This document shows positions 44,564-53,070 of a stretch of 64,000 nucleotides of DNA, piece by piece (within the stretch, counting starts at the first letter, position 1; each line of letters begins with the position of its first letter). This DNA comes from Candidatus Polarisedimenticolaceae bacterium. GTDB lineage: Bacteria; Pseudomonadota; Gammaproteobacteria; Chromatiales; Chromatiaceae. The stretch spans positions 1 through 64,000 of the forward strand of contig JAKISI010000001.1 in the NCBI GenBank assembly GCA_021648685.1. Reading direction: 5' to 3'. Position numbers and translations under genes: made by a program. Under the pieces are notes generated by a model, which had not been told where the DNA came from, searched no databases, and worked only from the letters and a program-made list of their open reading frames with translations.

Positions 44564-44578
44564 TAAACAGCCGCTTAG

Positions 44579-44760
44579 TTACTGGCTGCTCTCATGCAAA
44601 GAAAGGGTTGAAGCCAGGGGGCTCAGCACCGCCGAGCCACCCCGCTCAATCAGATGCATGAGATCTGAGTGATACACGCATCTGCATGCTCCAACTGCTC
44701 CTGAATCGTCCGGATATCCATACCGCGCTCCAGCAAGTGCGTGGCAAAAGAGTGGCAGAG
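44579..44760 (-). pseudogene. Relic of an integron-type tyrosine recombinase (C-terminal fragment)
   Basis: One minus-strand frame reads [16 protein letters not shown] and continues to [10 protein letters not shown], the conserved C-terminal box of XerC/IntI-type recombinases. After a frameshift the neighbouring frame continues with [15 protein letters not shown], matching the integron-integrase end (GG..V.SPL). The catalytic Arg before HSFAT is Cys here (LCH), and the tyrosine region (YTH) is broken. Everything upstream is lost. It cannot be functional. The integron-integrase subtype is inferred from the GG-SPL tail. Confidence 0.65.
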
Positions 44761-44891
44761 GGAGGTTCAACAAATCTTATCAAACGATTTGGGGGGAAAT
44801 CGATGTCGAGCGGCATACCTATCAGAGTGCCAAAGGTGGGCGGCAGTACTGCTTGCTGGAAAGAGAAGCCCGAATCCTCAAGAAGAGCTAG
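44760..44891 (+). pseudogene. Relic of a transposase, ISKra4-like fragment
   Basis: A plus-strand frame reads RHTYQSAKGGRQYCLLE, preceded by SYQTIWGEIDVE and followed by EARILKK and a stop at 44889. This resembles the middle of ISKra4-family transposases as I remember them (RHVYQSS.GG..YCPLE). No start, catalytic residues or inverted repeats are seen. It abuts the integrase relic on the other strand, so an insertion sequence may have landed in or beside the integrase gene. Confidence 0.5.
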
Positions 44892-44991
44892 AGGCTATCG
44901 AAATACCGAGAACTTCATCAATATGATCTACTTTTTGTGCGGGAAATTGAAGCTATTTTTATCCACTCAATGTGGCATAGACTCGTTTTTT
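44892..44991. other. Non-coding remainder of the relic region
   Basis: This AT-rich stretch follows the transposase fragment and runs to the end of the flagellar block. I see no gene, repeat or promoter that I can support. Confidence 0.3.
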
Positions 44992-45008
44992 ACCGGCCCT
45001 TAGCCGGT
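44992..45008 (+). terminator. Hairpin over the end of the DUF2802 gene
   Basis: ACCGGC and GCCGGT form a six-base-pair stem with a five-base loop. The plus-strand tail is CTCTTTTAT, and the minus-strand tail is A-rich, so if it terminates at all it does so for plus-strand transcripts. It covers the DUF2802 stop codon. Confidence 0.3.
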
Positions 45009-45419
45009 CTCTTTTATCCCATGCAGCATTACGATCAGATTGGCTTCATTGCTTCCTAGTCCTAACTCTTCTATGAGACGTGGGGCCGTTGCGCCATGAC
45101 GAACCATCTGTATGGCGTCACCGTATGAGCAATCATTCTGCTCCTGGTTCTCGATATGATCCTGACGCATCTGTAATGCCCGATGGTGTTGCTCTAGCTG
45201 GTTAAGCCGCCTGTTGACACCAACGGTGCCTGCACAGAGTGCAGAGAGGTTCGATGTGAGCGTATCGATCTGCGCCTGAGCCTGGGTCAGCTGAATGCTT
45301 TTTTTTCGCAGCTGGGAGATCAATACCCACAGCAGGCAGCCAATGGCGGTCAAGCCTGCTATGCCTATGCCAGCCCAGGCACTGCCCCAGGTTATATCTA
45401 TTGTATCAAGCATAATCAT
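45000..45419 (-). CDS. DUF2802 domain protein at the end of the chemotaxis operon
   Basis: This 139-residue protein has one N-terminal membrane helix (about 14-35) and a coiled-coil (about 36-92). A C-terminal helix-turn-helix-like segment, GDAIQMVRHGATAPRLIEELGLGSNEANLIVMLHG, is characteristic of DUF2802. Homologues follow cheW in polar-flagellated gammaproteobacteria (PA1465 in Pseudomonas). Function is unknown; the context suggests a role in polar array or motor organisation. The ATG at 45419 is used; an ATG two codons on is equally possible. Confidence 0.8.
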   Translation of the reverse strand: MIMLDTIDITWGSAWAGIGIAGLTAIGCLLWVLISQLRKKSIQLTQAQAQIDTLTSNLSALCAGTVGVNRRLNQLEQHHRALQMRQDHIENQEQNDCSYGDAIQMVRHGATAPRLIEELGLGSNEANLIVMLHGIKETG

Positions 45420-45483
45420 CTACCCTTGGGAAGCGCTGCATCCTAAGTTATTACCTTGACGGAGCACTGGCATGCGATAGCGG

Positions 45484-45966
45484 TTAGAACATCCCAACTT
45501 CTGCCCACTCTTCGTCTGTCAGCAGTTTGTTTAAATCCACGACAATCAGTAGGTTTTCTTCTCTTGTGGCTACGCCCTGGATATAGCGTGAGCTCTCTTC
45601 GTTTCCAACATTTGGGGCGCTGTCGACCTCTGAGGAGCGCAGCTCCACCACTTCGGCAACGCTATCTACCAGGATGCCGACAACCTGTTTGTCAGACTCT
45701 ATGATGACGATGCGGCTGGAGTCTTCGATCTCTGTCGTGGAGAGCCCGAAGCGGGTTCTTGTATCGATCACGGTAACCACGTTGCCACGCAGATTGATTA
45801 TTCCAAGCACATACATTGGTGCCCCCGGAACGGGTGCAATCTCCGAAACACGCAGTACCTCCTGCACTTGCATCACATTGATGCCGTAGGATTCATCCTG
45901 AAGCCTAAAGGTAACCAGTTGTATTACCGGGTCATCCGCATAACTCTCGGCTACGGCATCTGTCAT
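45484..45966 (-). CDS. cheW: Chemotaxis coupling protein CheW
   Basis: CheW couples chemoreceptors to CheA in the cytoplasmic array. The 160-residue protein is a single CheW beta domain with VTFRLQDESYGINVMQVQEVLR, APVPGAPMYVLGIINLRGNVV and the NLRGNVVTVIDTRTRFG signature. GAGGTGAG precedes the ATG. It lies between parP and the DUF2802 gene, as in Pseudomonas and Vibrio. Confidence 0.95.
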   Translation of the reverse strand: MTDAVAESYADDPVIQLVTFRLQDESYGINVMQVQEVLRVSEIAPVPGAPMYVLGIINLRGNVVTVIDTRTRFGLSTTEIEDSSRIVIIESDKQVVGILVDSVAEVVELRSSEVDSAPNVGNEESSRYIQGVATREENLLIVVDLNKLLTDEEWAEVGMF

Positions 45967-46032
45967 GTCTCACCTCAATGTTCTTATCATCTGACTGTCA
46001 AAAACCGGACGCACATGGCGCACGGCATCTTC

Positions 46033-46767
46033 TCATGCATTATTCATGCCTGTTTTGGCGTGGCTCCTGGGGTTGCCGGCTTGGATCATTGTTAGCAGTA
46101 CATCCAGATCAATGATGATGCAGAGCTGATCTGGCAGTGTGCCTGCCATCCAGGCGCGGTTTTTATGCCGGCAGGACCAATGGACATCATCAGACTCCAC
46201 CATAACCGGGCTGAGCAATTTGTCACACATCAGCCCCCACTCCCCATTGCCAATAATCAGTACATGGTTGGGAGAGACGGTCTGCTCTGTTACCGGCGAC
46301 AGCTTGCCTGGCATAACGAGTCGTGCGATATCAATGACCCCCACCTTGTGTCCGCGATGCGCCAATATGCCCCGGTGCCACTCTGGCTGCCCCAGGAGAT
46401 GCGTTGTGCCTGATTCCAGTTTTCCTGCAATGCTGCTTAACTCACTTAACGGTACCGCTAAGTGTAGCCCATTGATCTCAAACAGCAGGCATTGAAACCG
46501 CCCTTTTCCCCAGTGTGGAATTACCGGTTGCGGTTGCTCTTCAATATCCAGATGCACGGCCGATGAGGCCACTGGTGCGGCAGCTGGCTCCACCTTTGGG
46601 GCGGTTACAGGGGCTGCATCCTGCCCTTGGGTGACCGCGGTGTCCGGTGTCTCATTAACCGGTTCTTTATACTCCTCTACTTCATTTAGAAGTGTCTGCA
46701 AATACTCTGCAACCAGTTGATCTGGCTCGCTGAGTTGCAGTGGTTGTTCTTCTCGTTTGGTTTTCAT
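46033..46767 (-). CDS. parP: ParP-like CheW-domain protein (chemotaxis array positioning)
   Basis: This 244-residue protein has a variable, proline- and alanine-rich N-terminal half (about 1-100) and a C-terminal CheW-like domain (about 105-230; FEINGLHLAVPLSELSSIAG, LGQPEWHRGILAHRGHKVGVIDIARLV). The layout, position between a ParA-like gene and cheW, and four-base overlap with that gene match ParP of Vibrio. There its CheW-like AIF domain binds CheA and the polar ParC. The name is by analogy; it could also act as a second CheW. Confidence 0.78.
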   Translation of the reverse strand: MKTKREEQPLQLSEPDQLVAEYLQTLLNEVEEYKEPVNETPDTAVTQGQDAAPVTAPKVEPAAAPVASSAVHLDIEEQPQPVIPHWGKGRFQCLLFEINGLHLAVPLSELSSIAGKLESGTTHLLGQPEWHRGILAHRGHKVGVIDIARLVMPGKLSPVTEQTVSPNHVLIIGNGEWGLMCDKLLSPVMVESDDVHWSCRHKNRAWMAGTLPDQLCIIIDLDVLLTMIQAGNPRSHAKTGMNNA

Positions 46768-47564
46768 CCGGTGGCCCCGGCTCTGGAGTGAGGCTGGTCC
46801 ATCTGCTGGAGGGTCTCCAACAGAGCAGCATAGGCCAAAAGGCCTCTGGCACGTGGGTCAAATGCAGCGGGTGGTATACCGGCACGGCTTGCTTCACGAA
46901 ACTTGGTATCTATTGGAATGACGCCTTCCCACAGCTCATTTGGCCAGTTTTTACGCAGTGTTCTAAGGCTTGAAATGGAGGCTCTTGTGCGCTTGTCAAA
47001 CAGAGTGGGGACGATAATATAAGAGAAGTCTGTTTTGCGTGCCTTCAGCACCATTTTTAGTGTATTCAGCATCCGCTCCAGACCCTTGAGCGCAAGAAAT
47101 TCGGTCTGCACGGGAATAACCAAGCGTTCGCAGGCTGCCAGAGCATTGATCATGAGCACACCCAGCATGGGTGGACAGTCAATCAATACATAATCATAGC
47201 GATTGGAGAGCTTGTTCAGTGCATTCTTGAGTATCAATCCCATCCCTTCCAGTCGGCCAGCCTGGCGGTCAAGTGTTGCCAGTGCCACTGATGCGGGCAG
47301 CAGCTCCAAACCCTCTGTCCCGGTCTCACAGATAATGGATGCCGGGTCGATAGGGCGTCGCTCTGCCACTGCCTGAAACAGGGAGTAGGCGCTCTCTTCA
47401 AGCATGTCAGGGTCATATCTGAAATAGCTGGTTAGTGAGCCGTGTGGGTCGATATCCACCAGTAGTGTTCTGAAGCCCCAGGCCGCAAGCAGACCCCCCA
47501 GGCTGACGGCTGTTGTTGTCTTTCCTACCCCTCCTTTTTGATTGGCAATAGTCCAGACTTTCAC
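46764..47564 (-). CDS. parC: ParC-like ParA-family ATPase of the chemotaxis cluster
   Basis: This 266-residue ATPase has the deviant Walker A motif KGGVGKTTTAVSL at the N-terminus, LVDIDPHGSLT, and a Walker B-like VLIDCPPMLGVLMINAL. It belongs to the ParA/Soj family. In the che operon of polar flagellates this gene (ParC in Vibrio, PA1462 in Pseudomonas) places chemotaxis arrays at the pole. The start overlaps motD and the stop overlaps parP by four bases each, so translation is coupled. No parB is present. Confidence 0.85.
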   Translation of the reverse strand: MKVWTIANQKGGVGKTTTAVSLGGLLAAWGFRTLLVDIDPHGSLTSYFRYDPDMLEESAYSLFQAVAERRPIDPASIICETGTEGLELLPASVALATLDRQAGRLEGMGLILKNALNKLSNRYDYVLIDCPPMLGVLMINALAACERLVIPVQTEFLALKGLERMLNTLKMVLKARKTDFSYIIVPTLFDKRTRASISSLRTLRKNWPNELWEGVIPIDTKFREASRAGIPPAAFDPRARGLLAYAALLETLQQMDQPHSRAGATG

Positions 47565-48403
47565 TGTGGAATCTCGGCTGCTTCTACGATTTTGCGACCT
47601 GCCTGCGCTTTTTTTCCTGCCATGATCAATAGTGAGACACGACGATTTTTTTGTCGACCGGCAGCTGTTGTGTTATCCGCTATGGGGCGGTGTTCTGCAT
47701 AACCAATGGCGGCCAGACGTTCAGGGTCAATGCCCAGACGGGTAAATATGTGCACTACACTGGCGGCGCGGGATGCCGACAGCTCCCAGTTGGAGGGAAA
47801 TGCGGCATTCTTAATTGGAATATTATCGGTATGCCCCTCCACATTGATGACATTCGGCAGTGGCTTGAGGATTGCAGCAATAGTGCGCATGACATTGAGT
47901 GCTTTATGTGAAATACGGGCCGTGCCACTGGCAAACAGCATCTTGCTTTTTATTTCGACTTCAATCCAGTGCTTGGTCTGTGTAACCTCAATAAGCCCTT
48001 GTCCAATATAGTTTGACATGGAGCCTTTAAGGTCAGCAGCAATAGAGGAGAGGTCAGCCTGGTTTGGCATAACCTCATCCGGCTGCCCAGAAGTCTCTGG
48101 CAGCGCAGCATCAACAAGGGATTCCAGATTGGCTGGCTGTGAATCATCCTGATTATAAGCACCGGGATCAGAGGGCCTTAAGCTGGTGGCTACATCACCA
48201 ATCTGGATCGGGTTCATCTTGTCCACACTGGGCTTGAATGCACCGACCAAGGTGTTGGAGAGTACCCGGTATTTCCCTTCATTAACCGACGATATTGAAT
48301 ACATGACCACAAAGAAGGCAAACAGCAGGGTGATAAAGTCTGCATAAGAGACCAGCCACCGCTCGTGGTTGACTGGATCTTCATGGCGTTTTCTTCGTCT
48401 CAT
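47561..48403 (-). CDS. motD: Flagellar stator protein MotD (MotB family)
   Basis: This 280-residue protein has a basic N-terminus, one membrane helix with the proton-carrying Asp (WLVSYADFITLLFAFFVVMY), and a C-terminal OmpA-like peptidoglycan-binding domain (about 145-260; VEGHTDNIPIKNAAFPSNWELSASRA). With MotC it forms the second stator type of Pseudomonas-like organisms. I chose the ATG at 48403 (MRRRKRHEDPVNHERW), which matches MotD starts. An in-frame ATG at 48451 would add a 16-residue extension. No good ribosome site marks either. Confidence 0.92.
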   Translation of the reverse strand: MRRRKRHEDPVNHERWLVSYADFITLLFAFFVVMYSISSVNEGKYRVLSNTLVGAFKPSVDKMNPIQIGDVATSLRPSDPGAYNQDDSQPANLESLVDAALPETSGQPDEVMPNQADLSSIAADLKGSMSNYIGQGLIEVTQTKHWIEVEIKSKMLFASGTARISHKALNVMRTIAAILKPLPNVINVEGHTDNIPIKNAAFPSNWELSASRAASVVHIFTRLGIDPERLAAIGYAEHRPIADNTTAAGRQKNRRVSLLIMAGKKAQAGRKIVEAAEIPQ

Positions 48404-48460
48404 ATCATCTACAACAAGTGACAACAACCGGATGGTAAAAACAGAGGCCATTCATTATTT

Positions 48461-49201
48461 TCACCGAAGATAGCCATGCAGTTTTGACTCTATGTTCCTG
48501 GGGTTTTCGCCCTCTGCAATGGAGACGATCCCCTCTATCACCATCTCCCGGTATTGGCTGCGGCTCATGGCGTGTGCCTTTAGTTTGTTGCCAAACGGTA
48601 ATAAAAACAGGTTTGCCAATCCGATGCCATAGATGGTGGCGACAAAAGCTGTTGCAATGCCGCCGCCCAACTTGCTGGGATCTGCCAGATTCTGCATGAC
48701 ATGGATCAGACCCATAACCGCGCCAATGATGCCGATCGTGGGTGCGTAGCCTCCCATCCCCTCAAACACCCTTGCAGCGGCCAGATCATGATATTCCTGA
48801 TTATCCAGCTCTACCTCAAGGATTGATCTTATGACCTCAGGCTCGCTGCCATCGACCAGCAGCTGCATGCCTTTGCGCATAAACAGATCGGTTTCAGACT
48901 CTGCAATTGTCTCCAGCCCCAGCAGCCCCTCTTTACGTGCGATATCGCTCCAGAGGATGATCTTTTTTATCGCCTCCTGGGTATTGATTTTTGGTGGTAC
49001 AAATACACTTCCTGCCAGCCGCAATGCATGCAGAAAATCACGTACTGGCGTTTGCAACAGAATGGCACCGATTGTGCCACCCAATACGATCACCAATGCA
49101 GGCCCGTTAAGCAGTGAGCCGATATGCCCACCTTCAAGGGCATTGCCACCAATGACGGCAACAAAAGCCAGGATGATACCGATAACGCTCAGCAGATCCA
49201 T
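48461..49201 (-). CDS. motC: Flagellar stator protein MotC (MotA family)
   Basis: This 246-residue inner membrane protein has four hydrophobic helices, with MDLLSVIGIILAFVAVIGGNALEGG at the start and MGGYAPTIGIIGAVMGLIHVMQ and GIATAFVATIYGIGLANLFLLPFGNKLK in the second half. The last motif is the MotA/TolQ/ExbB signature. It pairs with MotD as an ion channel driving the rotor. Its start overlaps the cheB stop (TGATG). Confidence 0.94.
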   Translation of the reverse strand: MDLLSVIGIILAFVAVIGGNALEGGHIGSLLNGPALVIVLGGTIGAILLQTPVRDFLHALRLAGSVFVPPKINTQEAIKKIILWSDIARKEGLLGLETIAESETDLFMRKGMQLLVDGSEPEVIRSILEVELDNQEYHDLAAARVFEGMGGYAPTIGIIGAVMGLIHVMQNLADPSKLGGGIATAFVATIYGIGLANLFLLPFGNKLKAHAMSRSQYREMVIEGIVSIAEGENPRNIESKLHGYLR

Positions 49202-50256
49202 CAGGGGGTGCTCTCGACTGCCTTTACAAGTGCTGGGCCTATTTGATTAACGGGAAGAACCCGATCGGACAGCCCGGCTTTTTGCACCGCTTGCGGCATA
49301 CCAAAAACCACGCAGCTGGCTTCGTTCTGAGACCATACTGATGAACCATTGGATTTAAGCAGGCGAGCACCTTCCAGCCCATCTGCCCCCATGCCGGTCA
49401 AGACAACAGCAAGTATGCCTTTGCGGTAGATATTGGCCAAGGAGCTGAAGGTGATGTCAACGCTTGGCTTGTAGGTTTGACCGCTATCCGACTCTTTGAT
49501 GCGCACAATGGATCTGGCGCTTCCCCGCCGCTCGGTGGTCATTTGCGTGCCACCTGGTGCCAAAAGCGCTACTCCGGGTTGCAGGGGGTCACCATCAACT
49601 GCCTCTCTTACTGTGATATGAGACTGTGTATCCAGTCTTTTCGCAAAGGCTGGCGTAAAGTTCGCGGGCATGTGCACCACCAGCAGGATAGGCAAGGGAA
49701 AATTGGCTGGTAAGCGGGTCAGTATCGTCTGCAGTGCAACGGGGCCGCCTGTTGAGGCACCAATAACAACCATTTGATAGTGCGCCTTGGGTGCTGGATG
49801 CTGCTGAGTCTGAACCTTGGGCTTTGAAGATGATGGTGGCAGGGGAGGGCGTCTGGCAAGGGCGAAGATACGTTTGGCCAGCACGCTGCTGGCTGCCTCA
49901 TGGCCTGCGGATATATTTCCAAAATTCTTTGATAGAAAGTCTGCTGCCCCAGCATCCAGTGCATCCAGTGTTGCGGTTGCCCCCTCTCTGGTTAAGGATG
50001 AGAGCATTAAAATAGCAGTGGGTCGATCTGCCATGATGCGCTTTACTGCGGTTATCCCATCCATAACCGGCATCTCTACATCCATAGTGATGACATCAGG
50101 ATGCAGCTGTTGTGACAGCTGTACCGCTTTTAATCCATTCTCCGCCTCGCCAATGACTGCTATGCCGTCTATCTTATTGAGCATCTCAATCAGGCGTTTG
50201 CGAAAAAAGGCTGAATCATCAACGACCAGCACTCCTATCTTTGAGCTCGATGTCAT
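49201..50256 (-). CDS. cheB: Chemotaxis response regulator protein-glutamate methylesterase CheB
   Basis: CheB removes methyl groups from chemoreceptor glutamates and is activated by CheA. The 351-residue protein has a receiver domain (about 5-120; VLVVDDSAFFRKRL, acceptor Asp in DVITMDVEMPVMDG) and a methylesterase domain (about 160-345) with the catalytic serine in IGASTGGPVALQ and further motifs VVHMPANFTPAFAKRL and GMGADGLEGARLL. The ATG at 50256 matches family starts; a GTG or ATG further upstream is less likely. No cheR is in the window. Confidence 0.95.
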   Translation of the reverse strand: MTSSSKIGVLVVDDSAFFRKRLIEMLNKIDGIAVIGEAENGLKAVQLSQQLHPDVITMDVEMPVMDGITAVKRIMADRPTAILMLSSLTREGATATLDALDAGAADFLSKNFGNISAGHEAASSVLAKRIFALARRPPLPPSSSKPKVQTQQHPAPKAHYQMVVIGASTGGPVALQTILTRLPANFPLPILLVVHMPANFTPAFAKRLDTQSHITVREAVDGDPLQPGVALLAPGGTQMTTERRGSARSIVRIKESDSGQTYKPSVDITFSSLANIYRKGILAVVLTGMGADGLEGARLLKSNGSSVWSQNEASCVVFGMPQAVQKAGLSDRVLPVNQIGPALVKAVESTP

Positions 50257-50329
50257 AGGTTTAACCCACAAGTGATAGAGATGCTGGGAAAATCCTTTGC
50301 ATCACTTGCAACTTACAGTCGGTCTGAAA

Positions 50330-52324
50330 TCAATGTGCATATTTTTGCATGAGCCCTGGCACATCCAGGATTAAAGCAATCTTGCCATCGCCTGTAATCG
50401 TTGCACCGGCCATACCCTCAAGCCCCTGCAATAGTGCCCCCAGCGGCTTGATGACAACCTCCTCCTGCCCAATCAGGTAATCCACTACCAAGCCAATATG
50501 CACGCCTCCTGAAGAGACTACGACCACATGGCCGCCCCCCTCTCCGCGTGGTGCGTTTATATCCTTTACCAACCAGTCATGCAGGTTAAAGAGTGGCAGG
50601 GCGCGGTCTCTGACACGAATTGTCAGTTGACCGTCTACGGTGTTGGTTCGGCTCACATCCATGTTAAAGATTTCGACTACATTTGACAGCGGCAGCGCAA
50701 AGGGTTGGGTGCCAAGCACAACCATCAAGGTTGGAAGGATGGCCAATGTCAAAGGCAACTTGATGGTAATAAGGCTGCCTGTCCCTAGCTCTGAATCAAT
50801 ATCCACTGTCCCGTTCATCTGTGAGATGCGGGTCTTTACCACATCCATACCCACGCCACGCCCGGAGACATCAGAGATCTCTGTCTTGGTTGAAAAACCG
50901 GGATGAAAAATCAGGTTGAAGCAATCTTTATCATCCATCCGGGCGGCGGCCTCTTCATCCATTATGCCCTTTTCAACCGCTTTCATGCGCAGTATATTAG
51001 GATCCATGCCTTTGCCATCATCTGTGATCGAAAGCATGATGTGGTCGCCCTCCTGAGAGGCGGAGAGTTTTACTGTGCCTTTGCGTGTTTTTCCAACGGC
51101 CTCTCGCTCATGGGGCTGTTCGATGCCATGATCTACCGCATTACGAACTAGATGAACCAGCGGGTCCGCCAGTGCTTCCACAAGGTTTTTATCAAGGTCG
51201 GTATCCTCTCCGATCATCTCCAGATCGATCTCTTTTTTAAGGGTGCGAGCCAGGTCGCGAACCACTCGGGGGAAACGGCCAAATACTTTTTTAACCGGCT
51301 GCATGCGGGTCTTCATAACTGCCAGTTGCAGATCTGAGGTTACGACATCCAGGTTGCTGACCGCTACAGCGACGGGGCCCTCGCCAATATCTGCGCGCAG
51401 TGTGGCAAGCCGGTTACGAACCAGCACCAGCTCACCCACCATGTTCATGATCTCATCCAGCCTTGCGGTATCCACACGTACTGTGGTCTCTCCGCTGGGT
51501 GCTGCTTTTTTAGACGCCGCCGCCTTTTTTGCCGGAGCCTTTTCAGGTTTCGCTGGTGTGGCCGCTGCTGCTGTCTTTTTGGGTGATGGGGCTGCTGGCT
51601 GAGGTGTGGCGGGCTGCTCCTTTACTTCAGACTTCTTGTGCTCTTCTGGCTTTGATCCTGCCTGTGTCGTGCTGCTATGTTTGCCTTTGCCGTGCAGCTG
51701 ATCCAGCAGCGCTTCGAATTCATCTTCCGTGATGTCGCTATTGTTAGAAATGGCTGCAGCTGTTGTTGATTCAGCGGCGGTGGGAGCACTACCATGCTTG
51801 CCTTCGCCGTGTAGCTGATCCAGCAGTGCTTCAAACTCATCTTCGGAGATATCATCGTCTCCTGTGGCTGATGATGACGCTGGTTTGGTTTCTGGCTCCG
51901 GCTCTGGAGCCACCTCAGGAGCAGCATTTTCATCCTGTGGTAATGCGTATAGCCTTAGTCTTTCCAGTAACTCAGCGGGGGCGCCTTCCGGCTCTTCACC
52001 AGCATTTATGCTTTCAAACATCCTGTTGACTTCATCCAGCACTTGCAGCACAGCATCCATTAGCTCTGGGTCAACAGCTCGCTCGCCCTTGCGCAAAATA
52101 TTGAATACATCCTCTGCCCGGTGACAAACAGCAACCAAGGCATCCATGCCAAGGAAGCCAGCACCACCTTTGATGGTATGAAATCCACGAAAAACAGAGT
52201 TGAGCAGATCCAGGTCATCTGGGGATTGCTCAAGATCCAGCAGCTCTTCGTTTAGTGTCTCCTGGATCTCTCCGGCTTCAATTAGAAAGTCCTGTAGAAT
52301 CTCATCATCGCTATTAATGCTCAT
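50330..52324 (-). CDS. cheA: Chemotaxis sensor histidine kinase CheA with duplicated FEALLDQLHG linker motif
   Basis: CheA autophosphorylates and passes phosphate to CheY and CheB. The 664-residue protein has an HPt domain with His49 (FHTIKGGAGFLGM), an unusually simple linker, a dimerisation domain (about 280-345), an HATPase domain (LVRNAVDHGIE, ITDDGKGMD, SGRGVGMDVV) and a C-terminal CheW-like domain (about 530-660). A standard P2 domain is not recognisable. Instead, the linker (about 154-216) repeats DEFEALLDQLHG twice, followed by a Lys/Ala/Pro-rich tether. The repeat may be the CheA segment that contacts ParP in polar arrays. Confidence 0.95.
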   Translation of the reverse strand: MSINSDDEILQDFLIEAGEIQETLNEELLDLEQSPDDLDLLNSVFRGFHTIKGGAGFLGMDALVAVCHRAEDVFNILRKGERAVDPELMDAVLQVLDEVNRMFESINAGEEPEGAPAELLERLRLYALPQDENAAPEVAPEPEPETKPASSSATGDDDISEDEFEALLDQLHGEGKHGSAPTAAESTTAAAISNNSDITEDEFEALLDQLHGKGKHSSTTQAGSKPEEHKKSEVKEQPATPQPAAPSPKKTAAAATPAKPEKAPAKKAAASKKAAPSGETTVRVDTARLDEIMNMVGELVLVRNRLATLRADIGEGPVAVAVSNLDVVTSDLQLAVMKTRMQPVKKVFGRFPRVVRDLARTLKKEIDLEMIGEDTDLDKNLVEALADPLVHLVRNAVDHGIEQPHEREAVGKTRKGTVKLSASQEGDHIMLSITDDGKGMDPNILRMKAVEKGIMDEEAAARMDDKDCFNLIFHPGFSTKTEISDVSGRGVGMDVVKTRISQMNGTVDIDSELGTGSLITIKLPLTLAILPTLMVVLGTQPFALPLSNVVEIFNMDVSRTNTVDGQLTIRVRDRALPLFNLHDWLVKDINAPRGEGGGHVVVVSSGGVHIGLVVDYLIGQEEVVIKPLGALLQGLEGMAGATITGDGKIALILDVPGLMQKYAH
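51674..51859 (-). repeat. Tandem 39-codon repeat in cheA linker
   Basis: Two copies of an acidic-amphipathic motif, EDEFEALLDQLHG plus GKH, are 117 bases apart (copies at 51791-51859 and 51674-51739). They differ at several third-codon positions, so the duplication is not recent and is kept by protein-level selection. Confidence 0.85.
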
Positions 52325-52326
52325 AA

Positions 52327-53055
52327 CTAAAATCCCAGGCTGGAGAGTAGGTCGTCCACATCATCCTGATTGCTTAACATCTCGCCCTGTTCAACATTTG
52401 GCACGGCAGGGCCTGCCATTTCGACTTCGGCTTTTTTAACTTCATTTATTCTTGCTGTACCCGAGATGGCGACCAAGCGTACCAGTTTCTCTTCTACATC
52501 CTGAATCAGCGTAATCACCCGGCGGATGATCTGCCCGGTTATGTCCTGATAGCCTTGTGCCAGAAGCACCTCTGATAAATTATCATGCAGCGTCTTTGAG
52601 TGGCCGCTGGCCAGGGTCAGGAAGCTGCCGATCTCTTCACTCAGTGCACGAAAATCCTCCAGCTCCATTTTACGATCCCGGAAGCGATCCCATTCCGCAG
52701 CTAATTTGCTGGATACCTGTGCCAACTCCTCTGAAACCGGCATGCTGTTTTCCACTGCTTTGAGGGTGGTGTTGGCTGCATTTTCAGTCATTTCAATGAC
52801 GTAGGTGAGGCGTTCTGCTGCATCGGGCATTTCATGCTGTACGACCTGTACGACCTTGTCATCCATCGCAAAACCGATGATGGCTTCATGCAGTTCGCGT
52901 GTTAAGCGACCTACCTCCTGAAACAGGTCCATCTCCATGTTTTCAGGAAAACTTCTAATAATCTGGGTGGCCTCAGTATCATTACCGGCTTCCAGAGCGG
53001 CAACAAGGGCGCGTGCTTGAGCCAGACGCTCACTCTCAACGATGGTTTGCTCCAT
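52327..53055 (-). CDS. cheZ: CheY-phosphate phosphatase CheZ
   Basis: CheZ speeds removal of phosphate from CheY. The 242-residue protein is helical. The central ILLAQGYQDITGQIIRR-like segment (here VLLAQGYQDITGQIIRRV) holds the catalytic Gln of the CheZ signature. The C-terminal peptide QDDVDDLLSSLGF is the CheY-binding tail. It sits between cheY and cheA with small gaps, as in Pseudomonas. Confidence 0.95.
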   Translation of the reverse strand: MEQTIVESERLAQARALVAALEAGNDTEATQIIRSFPENMEMDLFQEVGRLTRELHEAIIGFAMDDKVVQVVQHEMPDAAERLTYVIEMTENAANTTLKAVENSMPVSEELAQVSSKLAAEWDRFRDRKMELEDFRALSEEIGSFLTLASGHSKTLHDNLSEVLLAQGYQDITGQIIRRVITLIQDVEEKLVRLVAISGTARINEVKKAEVEMAGPAVPNVEQGEMLSNQDDVDDLLSSLGF

Positions 53056-53070
53056 CTATATTCCCCTTGG

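Noticed and set aside
44686-45003. A 105-codon open frame on the plus strand in the relic region
   Set aside because: It crosses the antisense of the integrase fragment and part of the transposase fragment in a different frame from the one that shows homology, so it is a chance frame.
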